NCBI GenBank assembly: GCA_011033025.1
Contig: WFMF01000079.1
Location: forward strand, 186,001-250,000
Length of the DNA stretch: 64,000 nucleotides
DNA from: Beroe forskalii
Taxonomy: Eukaryota; Ctenophora; Nuda; Beroida; Beroidae
Reading direction: 5' to 3'
Shown: positions 10,998 through 19,890 of the stretch, piece by piece
Numbering within the stretch: the stretch's first letter is position 1
Layout: each line of letters begins with the position of its first letter
Position numbers and translations under genes: made by a program
The notes under the pieces: generated by a model
What the model was told of the DNA's origin: nothing
What the model saw: only the letters and a program-made list of their open reading frames with translations
Database searches by the model: none

Positions 10998-11467
10998 TAA
11001 TCTATTATATAACGTGAGAAACGGGAGGAGATTAACACTGGTTGTCCAATAAGAAAGCGAATTCATAAGCTTTTAAATATAAAAATCCTTTGAACTAGAG
11101 GGTTTCAAATTGAATCTTGAAAAGATCAAGCTTCGAAGTGGCCGGGAATTTTAGATTAGATGGTGAAGAGTGGCTATGTATATTTAAATTTGCCTAAGAA
11201 AGTATGAATAAAAACGCCAGTCCGGAATATATTCATAAACTTTGGCCATATCTTTTGATTCAACTTGGTACTATGAAGTGTTTGTCGATTGAAATTTATA
11301 ACAAAGTCAAAATAGAAAGATCATTTCCGTGTAAGTGTGTAACGCCGTTAAGGACGCACATTTATTGGTGAATTGTGGACACATTCAAACAAGCGACATT
11401 TCACCAACGTGTACACTGTACAACAAGTCTACAAAACACCAAAACAAAATGCTTCACGCCAAAGCAA

Positions 11468-11935
11468 CAAACTATAATGTGTATACGATCGTGTATCATA
11501 ATCAAGACATGTTGTGAGGGTAAGTGGTCCTTGTGGCACGTGCGTGCGCGGCTCTTAAAACAAGTATACATAAACTCATGAAACCAAAACAAGATAACAT
11601 AATAAATGTATACACTGGTGTATCGTAATTGAGTGAGAGCAAGTGGTCTTACTGGCACGTGGGTGCGCGGCACATACAACGACCAACAAGTACACATAAA
11701 CTCATGAAACCAAAACAAGATAACATAATATGTATACACTGGTGTATCGTAATTGAGTGAGAGCAAGTGGTCTTACTGGCACGTGGGTGCGCGGCTCATA
11801 TAACGACCAACAAGTATACATAAACTCATGAAACCAAAACAAGATAACATAATATGTATACACTGGTGTATCGTAATGGAGTGAGAACAAGTGGTCAGTT
11901 GTCGTACTGCTTTACTGGCACGTGCGTGCGTACTA
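11468..11935. repeat. ~122-bp minisatellite in intron 1 of the sema-domain gene
   Basis: Four units with period about 122 bp, sharing ACTCATGAAACCAAAACAAG and GGCACGTGGGTGCGCGGC. The oldest-looking unit is at 11468-11575. Read on the minus strand, part of the unit (GCTCTCACTCAATTACGATA) resembles the first bases of the intron after the exon donor at 12018. Confidence 0.8.
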
Positions 11936-12019
11936 ATAATCACATTTAATAATTAACATTTAACTCATCACAACAAGAACCTCATAATACCTGGTATATT
12001 ATGTAACTAGTGAGAGCAT

Positions 12020-12996
12020 ACCTTGAATAGATCTGCACCAACAGAATAGAAAACAGTTAAACCACCATTAACAACAATCCCATTTAGTGAAGAGATCTTT
12101 TTATCAGTAGTTATATTAATTAAGGATGTTTTTTCAATTTCAACTAAATTTTGAGGTGGATTTGAATTATCTTTCTTCATCTCCAAATCCTCAGTGAAAG
12201 AGCAGATCCTATAATGGTTGTCAGTATCCCAAGACTCATACAACACAAAGTGTGTCATTTTCGACAAATCAATATCACCAACAAATGTATCATCCATTAT
12301 TCCAAATCCCAAAGAAACATTAGTAGAGTTTTTGTCACAACTGAGAGAACCAAAAAGGTTTTGTGGAGTAATTGTTAGATCTGGGTTCATATATGCAGCT
12401 GATAAATCTGCACTAGATCTCTTCATGACAATATATTTCTTTAATTTACCCTCCTCTGGACTAACTACTTGTGCTCTCCAATTACCACCAATATATGAGT
12501 TAAACCATTCATTAGTAAATGACAAATTTGGATTTGATGCATGGATATCTTTGAACCACAATCTTGAAAAGGCTCCAGCATGGATGAATTTAAAGAAGGA
12601 TGTTATGAGATAGAATTGGTCTTTTCCATTATAACAAGGGTAATAAAACCTTATTTCTTTGAACTGGTCACATAAGTAATCAGTGCTATTACTTGATAAT
12701 TGGAACAAATTGCTTGAATTTGTTAGATAACAGCAACTATCATCTTTGGTGGCTCGAACTCCACACTCAAACATAATATTTGAATCAGCATATAAAACTG
12801 ATGATGAATTAAAGTTTTTATTTAGCTCATGTTGAATATTGAGGGAACTGTTTAACAGATACGTTGTTGATGGAGTAGCCACATAAAAGTTTGTATTTCT
12901 AATGACAAAGTTGTTGATAGGAGATTGGGGACTGAACTGCCCTGCTTTCACATGAGATAACCAAACAGCTGCTGACAACAAGAGTAACCAAAACAT
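12020..12996 (-). CDS. First exon of a sema/plexin-like cell-surface protein
   Basis: About 325 residues starting with a clear signal peptide (MFWLLLLSAAVWLSHVKAG), then an extracellular region rich in N-glycosylation sequons and with paired cysteines. The order fits a diverged plexin-type sema domain: INNFVIRNTNFYVATPSTTYLL resembles the first propeller blade, DDSCCYL the early Cys motif, THFVLYESW and YRICSF the VLFAVF/ALCVF blade, and NGGLTVFYSVGADLFK the strand ending in the LFK-type motif. The open frame runs a few codons past LFK, but AAG|GTATGC gives a good donor, so the exon likely ends there. Later exons were not found to the left. Expected role: receptor or ligand in cell guidance or adhesion. 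Sequence divergence makes the family call moderate. Confidence 0.55.
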
Positions 12997-13348
12997 GTCT
13001 ATATAGCCATTGATCTACATGGCCCTCAAATTATTGATGTGATCAAGTAATTGTAGAGAATGAAACAGAGTTACAGAGTTGATGCAACCTTGGGAAATGA
13101 GAATCCTTGAGAAATGAGAAACGAAAATTTTGGTGAAAATTCGATTATTTCAATTATTAGGGTGTTCAGTGCTTTTATGTGGGTTAGATTCCTTTGTTGA
13201 ATTTTTTTATATCAATGGTCAATCATATGAGCTAAGGAAGTTATAAAATATTACAATTACACTAAAAAAATAATTTCCTATATATCAAAAGGCAGCCTCA
13301 TTGTGCTGAAGGCAGACATCAAGTCTATCATGAAAACTGTTAATAGAG

Positions 13349-15050
13349 TCACCCAGGTAGCGCAGTGGTTAGGGCGTCTGACTTTCAATCGCGAGGTTGG
13401 TGGTTCGATTCCCGGCCTTGCCTACCGGGCTTAAGGTGAGAACTCTCACCTAAGCAGCCACACGGTTCACTCAGCCGAGCGTACAGGAAACTGTGCGGGA
13501 GGGTTAAATGAGGAGCTGCCCATTGCAGCGAAGTCTCGGGCGACGAAAGTATGGATTACACTTCCTTAACCGTCTTAGTAGTCTTAGTAAAATGGCCACG
13601 GTCGGTTTAATCAACCAGGCCGGTGGCAGCCATGCTGCTATAGCATGGAGACTGTCCCTAATACACTAGGCTAAGGGTGTGAACTCCTGGGTGGTTTTTT
13701 AGGCCACCCGACTGCCGGGGATATCCTGGGCTGAGAGCAACAAGCCTGTCCAGGACCTCTCTGGACTGGCAAGCTGCCAACGCCCGTGGCATCAATCAGA
13801 CTGCAAAGCAAGACAAGGCTTGCTTGCAGATTAAGTCAGAGATTTGCCGAAGGTGGCTATGTACCACCTCCCTTCATCTAGATGAGTCACTGGTTGGTCA
13901 GGAGTTGACAGTTTTTTCCAAGTTTAGGTAATTTTGAAGTGGTATATTCTCTGTAAGGAGAAGGCTGGACAGTCTTCTATGTGTAATTCTGTTTCGTCTG
14001 GACAGAATAAAGGGTCTATTCCAGCATTTTCAAGATCACAGGTACTGAAAGGATGTTAGAAGTTTCCCTGTTTAAAGTAGGTTCATGACGGTTGTTCATT
14101 ACTCCATTAATCATGATAATGTTGCTAAATCAGATTAATTGGGAGGGACATCCTTTCCACATGGGCTGCAGTTAATCATATTTATTTCTAAGGGTCTAGA
14201 TGTACAGAAATTTGTTGCTTGACAGAGGTGGTGAGGTAATGGGACTTAGCTGGTTTGAAGTACGGAGTACCCAGCAGGTGAGGGTGATGAAAGTGGGGGA
14301 AGATAACAAATTGAAATTTTGTTTACTAACTGGATATTAGGGAGAGTTGGACAGTGGCTAAGTTTTGTAGCTAAGTTTTATATAGAGGGTTGATGGTGCA
14401 ACTGAAGGTCACCAGTGTAGCTGCTGCTTCCAGAATGATACAAAAATTATTCCAGCTGATGGTGCTGAAGGACCTTGAAGGGATCTGAACTTGTGAGAAG
14501 GGGTATTGGGGACCCATTTAACAAGTTGAATGATGTGAAAATCTAATCAGGGGTTCTTGAGTGGCCTTTGAGAGTTTGAGGGAGGAAGTCAATTCAATTC
14601 AATTATAAGATTGTATGTTTTGTTGTCCACCCATGTTGTTATGATATACAATATGTAAAGGTTTCTCATTCCTCTGAGGACGGACTTCAAGTTAGTGTAC
14701 CTGAATTATAATGAATTAAGTAAAAAAGATTAAAGAATAGAGTATAGAAAGAGGGGGCTAGGGTGGTAATATAATGTGAAAATAAAAGTTAGTATACTGT
14801 TAGGGGTTGGATAGTGAAGTTATGATACTTAGCTGGTGAGTGGTACTAGAGAGTACCTAGCAAGTGGAAGGTGTGGATGATACCAACTGCATGGGGAAGT
14901 GCAGTTGGCACACTCAGGAGGGGGAGGTGCGTGAGGCCCCAACTGGAAAGACCAGGTCCCTGCCCCGTTCCTTAACCGTCACTGGCTTGATTACTTGAAT
15001 CCTTCGATTCTTGTCATTGGCTGTTACAGCTGTTGGAATAGAAGTAAAGC
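13349..15050 (+). mobile_element. tRNA-derived SINE, split by a LINE-derived insertion
   Basis: Pol III A box TAGCGCAGTGG at 13358-13368 and B box GGTTCGATTCC at 13402-13412 in a tRNA-like head. The body runs to 13574 and resumes at 14981 with a tail ending near 15050. The tail matches the reverse-strand SINE at 31513-31805. The insertion at 13575-14967 duplicated the 13-bp target TTCCTTAACCGTC. Confidence 0.9.
13575..14967 (-). mobile_element. LINE-derived non-autonomous element, copy A (1.4 kb)
   Basis: One of four copies in the window. Flanked by the 13-bp duplication TTCCTTAACCGTC (13562-13574 and 14968-14980). Lettered on the strand that carries a decayed reverse-transcriptase C-terminus, it starts GGGGCAGGGACC and ends GGCCATTTTACTAAGACT. 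Copy A lacks roughly 180 bp present in copy B after the GATGAGTCACTGG word. Confidence 0.85.
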
Positions 15051-15733
15051 CTTCGAAATTAAAATATGGACTCATTAAAGTTAAATATCTTAAATCATAT
15101 TGAAAGTCGCCTTCAAATGTGCTCATAACACTTTATGTGACAGTTGACTTGATCTTTTGATCTAGTTTGACCAGATGAAGCTTTGAATTCCCTACACTGG
15201 ACAAAGACTAATGATGAACTTAAATTCCTGATTGAACTTGAAGCTTATGAAACTAACACACCATTTAGTGGTTGGGGGAGCGTTGGGCGCCCATCAAATG
15301 CATTCAACCCCACAACACGGTCGCAAGTCCGTGTGCCACAGTGTTAGCTTTCATTACACCATAATAAAACAAGTAATTTAATAAAACATACTCTCAAGAT
15401 TTTGTTATTACCCCACAACCTCCAAACCATCCCCAGATTAATACCCAGATTAATCTCAACCCTGTCTTAATAACTAGCAAACCAACAACTTTGTTATTCA
15501 GTTAATCTGCAAGGCTGAGTCCTTTCAGAACAAAATCTCTCTATCTGTACTCAGATAAAATTCATATTGATATTTCTTTTCAAAAGGGTGCCATTGAAAA
15601 TGATATTTGAGATTTTATACCAGATTTATTTATTACTGCGATTTTCAATAAAGAAATTCTGTAAGCTACAAATATTAATCTTTTGTTTCACTAATCTTTT
15701 GTTTCACTAGAAATGACGGAGAACACAATTTAA
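15051..15733. other. Gene-free stretch
   Basis: AT-rich sequence with no supported gene or clear repeat. Confidence 0.4.
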
Positions 15734-16386
15734 GGCACCTGCATCGTTACGCGTCGATCGAATGAACTGATCAAATGAAAAACGCACACCATCGCGGGCG
15801 CTTGCTTTTTTGTGCGGATGTCTTCATAAAAGGGGTAAAAATCTCCGAAGAGAGTCAAATATTATAAAATACAGGTTGAGAAAGCACCCAACATTTGTAA
15901 TGAGAGGTGTATCACAATTACAATGATTAAGAAACAATAATATTATCTGAAATCAAAATACTTCTAACAGTCTGACGATTATCAATACATAAAATGAACG
16001 TATATGAATATCATATAATGTTATTTTGATGTTGGGGAATCCCAGAGCACCGAGAAAAATGATTACAAAACTGATTATAGAATAAACTGAGTACAAAACA
16101 ATTTTGATACAATACTGGTAAATTAAGAAAATTAGTTCGAAACTAACTGGTGAAAGCAAAGGTAGAATATAAGTACTGGCCTTATGGGTAAAAATCAAAT
16201 TTCAAATTATATTTGGCATAAATTCAAGTCTCAGCATCACATCAAAATTCTAGTTAATATAAAATTCAAATGAAGAGATAACTTTTCTGACACATAAAGT
16301 TCATCACCCATCTAATACTAAAAGTGTATTGTGTGCGTTTTTCATTTGATCACTCCATTTGATCGACGCGGAATGATGAAACCACC
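15734..16386. mobile_element. Inverted-repeat DNA element, 653 bp
   Basis: About 50-bp terminal inverted repeats: left CATCGTTACGCGTCGATC...GATCAAATGAAAAACGCAC, right the complement. The interior is AT-rich without a transposase. Flanks are TAA and TTA, compatible with a decayed PIF/Harbinger-type target. Confidence 0.7.
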
Positions 16387-18600
16387 TTAGAGTTGACAAG
16401 CGGAACAAAATTTTTCGAATCGATCCAAGAGATGAGATATAGGCAATTTAGTGGAAATTTTACAAAATTAAGTGCCAATTTTGGCCATAATTTCCGTTTT
16501 GAGTAAAATTTTCAAATTCTGTCCGCTTATCATGAGCATCATTGTGTTTCCTAGCACATATCCAAATTTCAGATCGATCAGACAAGTAGATTTGGAGTTA
16601 TGTCCATTTGAATGCTAAAATTTGTGTTTCACTTTTTCTCGTAAATTCGTGCTAGTACTTTGTGCGCAACTACGCGTTGTGACCCCCCTAATTATCCTTG
16701 ACAACAGTACAACACTCCTTATCCTTGACACCACTCCCTAGTTCTTGACACCACTATACAATCCTTGACACCACTCTAACAATCTCGACAATTCCTTTTG
16801 CCCTAATTCTAACCAGCGTAGCTAAATCTCATTTCACCCATCCCTCGCCTCGTAGGATGTTACCCTACCCTCGCGCGCGGCGCGGCAACGTTCCACATTT
16901 GGACGTCACTTTGCAGTCAGAAGAAATAGACGGGGCAACGTCCGTCGAAGCCATCGTCCCATCCCTAGTAAAAGCGCGCAATACCCCGAAATTTGGAGGG
17001 TCGTGTTGCTTGTCGCAGACTAGGAAAAACTATAGTGTGTGGCAGAGGTTAGGGTAAAATACTATTGTTTATGATAAGTTCTAAAGTTCAACCGTTCTTA
17101 GCCAGCTCAGATGAATAATTCTTCTAAAGTTGGCGGCAAATGAAAATACACTTGGCTGGAAAAATTTGGATCTTTCATGGCCAAAATAAAAAGAATTGAT
17201 CATTCAGGCCGGCTGAGGGTCGTCCAGCATATCATTTTATGATAAGTTCAACCGTTCTCAGCCGGCTCAGATTTAACTGGCGTTGACAGACCCTCTCGAG
17301 AATCAGCGCTGGCGTCAGCAGGTCATACATCGTACGACAAGCTCAGATAAATAATTCTTTTTATTTTGTGGATAGAAGACACTCAAATTTTCAGTCATGT
17401 GTATTTTCATTTCCCGTCGAGAATCTTGTTATCATTAACCGTTTCTATCAAATACTTTGCTATTATTGTTCATAATCTGTTGTTAAGTTATTTTTATTAA
17501 ATTATTTGCAATGTAGCTCCACATGAGTGTGAGGCGTTGTTGTTGCATTACTAATTTATTGTGGGTACCTCGATATAAGGGTGCAGACTTTAGACTGGGG
17601 GTACCTTGTGAAGGTATGAAATAATAGTGAAGTATTAGATTGTGGAATTTTTATTCTATTTTGGACACCTTGGATATAAGGTGTGGAAACGAATGATGAA
17701 GTTTATTAGCTTATTTTAATAGAGTTAATCGAGTTACTTTATAGTAAAATCATTATATTATATTATTATTAATACAGTGATATAATATGGTGAAATTAGT
17801 TTGAATATTTGAGTTGATGATATGTCAAAAATTTTCTACAATTCTACAATCCACATGCTTAGTTTTTTTGCTTTTTCTTCACATAATTTTTATGGTAATA
17901 TTATTTTGTTATTTTGTTTCTTTCTGATCATCCATTGATTTATTAAGGAGGTAAGTTTTAATCATCATCTTGGCGAATTTCAATCAGTATTTTTATGCTT
18001 TTAATCTGATGTATTACTGTCTTAGTGTATACTGTATTATGAGTTGTTTTTTCTCTGTTAGCTACAGGCTAGCCTTTTTCTAATGTTAATTTTCTATACT
18101 TAATGTGGTCTGGAAGGTCCAATTTTATGCCTTGTGAATCATAGAAACAGTTGTGTGACATTTGTTGATGTAATATCAAAATTTTTGCATTCTTAGTGTT
18201 TTACTATGGGGTCCCCCTCAGTCAATGCTAAAAGCAATCAAGTTCAACATAATATTGATGTCTTGAAGAAAGTTTTCTTTTTAATTCAAATATATCAAAA
18301 TTGTTTATTTTATTTTATATTGATTATTTGTGATTTTTGCAGTATACAAATTACATTGATACCTAGTTGGATGCGATGAATTGCAATCGAGGTTTAGCTC
18401 GGGAAATCTGGTCATAGTTATCCATGGTGTTACTACTGTTTGTGATAAGGTATCCACTATGGAAGTCTTTCTTCATCTCTTTTGTGGTGTGCAAGGCAAG
18501 CTTTTTTGTGTTTTATTGATGTGCTCTTGACTTCTTCAGTAAATTTGATTGCAAGGAATATGTCAAATATCCATGATAATGGTTTCTTAAATTGACTTTG
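16387..18600. other. Gene-free, AT-rich stretch
   Basis: Contains a short degenerate repeat of ATCCTTGACACCACT at about 16690-16800 and a locally GC-richer patch at 16850-17000. I found no convincing exon. CAGATAAATAATTCTT and GGCCGGCTGAG words recur near 17100-17370. Confidence 0.4.
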
Positions 18601-18609
18601 GTGAAAGGA

Positions 18610-18672
18610 CTAGCAGGTCCATTGGGCCTGAAATACTCAGCTCACTCAGCACTGCTATGCAGCACTACTTTG
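18610..18672 (-). mobile_element. Helitron 3' terminus (copy of a 402-bp tandem duplication)
   Basis: Read on the minus strand, it ends in the hairpin CAGGCCCAATGGACCTG followed by CTAG, the Helitron 3' signature. It runs directly into LINE ORF1 sequence. The same junction recurs at 19012, a 402-bp tandem duplication that carries part of ORF1 with several homopolymer-length differences. Confidence 0.75.
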
Positions 18673-19074
18673 ATTGCAAGCCCTTGGGATGATGCAGCTG
18701 GATTAAAAAAAGAGTCAAGTCAAGAATTCCTGTGATAGTGAAGACTGGGACCTCTGGCTCTAGTGTTCCTGATGCTGCACTTGAAAAATAATAACTGAAA
18801 ACAAAATTCATGTAGAGCAGAATTACAAGAACAAGTCTGGTGAAAATGTCTTAGTTGTTTCTTCCCTGAGAGTAGAGAAAAGCTCACCACAAAACTGCAA
18901 GAAACTTATCCTGATCACAGCATCTTCCAACCTCCTGAACGCCTGCCAACTATCTCAGTAGCCAACATCATAGACAACATTCCACCAGACCAACTCAAAA
19001 AAAAAAAAGGACTAGCAGGTCCATTGGGCCTGAAATACTCAGCTCACTCAGCACTGCTATGCAGCACTACTTTG

Positions 19075-19890
19075 ATTGCAAGCCCTTGGGATGATGCAGC
19101 TGGATTAAAAAGAGTCAAGTCAAGAATTCCTGTGATAGTGAAGACTGGGACCTCTGGCTCTAGTGTTCCTGATGCTGCACTTGAAAAAATAATAACTGAA
19201 AACAAAATTCATGTAGAGCAGAATTACAAGAACAAGTCTGGTGAAAATGTCTTAGTTGTTTCTTCCCCTGAGAGTAGAGAAAAGCTCACCACAAAACTGC
19301 AAGAAACTTATCCTGATCACAGCATCTTCCAACCTCCTGAACGCCTGCCAACTATCTCAGTAGCCAACATCATAGACAACATTCCACCAGACCAACTCAA
19401 AAATAAAATCTTGACCATGCATGATGAGATTAGTGTTCTCGTGAATCAAGGTTCTGTGTTTGATGTCCTCTATGTAAGACCACAGCGGCAGGGAAACAGA
19501 TTTCAAGCATGTATTCGTGTCAGTAATGAGATAAGAAAGTTCATTCAGCACCTTGGAGACAGGCTGTATATTGGTATGTATAGCTGCACTATTTATGACC
19601 ACTTCTATGTAAAGAGATGCAATAATTGCCAAAAATATCATCATTACCAGGATAAGTGCAAGGCCGTTAAGCCAACATGTGCAAAGTGTGCTGGAGAGCA
19701 CAGAACTGTTGACTGTACTAGATGCCAAAGTACTAACTTTGTACCTACTTGCATAAATTGTAAGCATGAAAAATCATCATTCACCCACACTCACGAAGCA
19801 AGTTCTCTTGAATGTCCAACATACAAAGCAGCACAAGACAAATTGAAGAAATCAATCAGTTTCTATAACTCAAAAAACGTGTCAGGGTAA
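19075..19890 (+). CDS. LINE ORF1, nucleic-acid-binding protein (5' end incomplete)
   Basis: About 270 residues of gag-like ORF1. The C-terminal half has CCHC knuckles CNNCQKYHHYQDKC and CAKCAGEHRTVDC and a third Cys/His cluster (CINCKHEKS...C), typical of ORF1 in the jockey/CR1/I group. It would bind the element's RNA. The open frame continues leftward into translated Helitron end (from 19024) and has no convincing ATG, so the native N-terminus is missing. It ends with TAA at 19888. The last codons contain A AAA AAC at 19872-19878, a classic -1 slippery sequence, in the short window where the ORF2 frame is also open. Confidence 0.85.
   Translation: MASPWDDAAGLKRVKSRIPVIVKTGTSGSSVPDAALEKIITENKIHVEQNYKNKSGENVLVVSSPESREKLTTKLQETYPDHSIFQPPERLPTISVANIIDNIPPDQLKNKILTMHDEISVLVNQGSVFDVLYVRPQRQGNRFQACIRVSNEIRKFIQHLGDRLYIGMYSCTIYDHFYVKRCNNCQKYHHYQDKCKAVKPTCAKCAGEHRTVDCTRCQSTNFVPTCINCKHEKSSFTHTHEASSLECPTYKAAQDKLKKSISFYNSKNVSG

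Noticed and set aside
11401-11890. Minus-strand repeat frames (YTYYVILFWFHEFMYTC)
   Set aside because: Translation of the ~122-bp intron minisatellite; frames break between units.
13349-13425. tRNA gene suggested by good A and B boxes
   Set aside because: The sequence continues as a SINE body present in other copies, and the head does not fold as a complete functional tRNA by eye.
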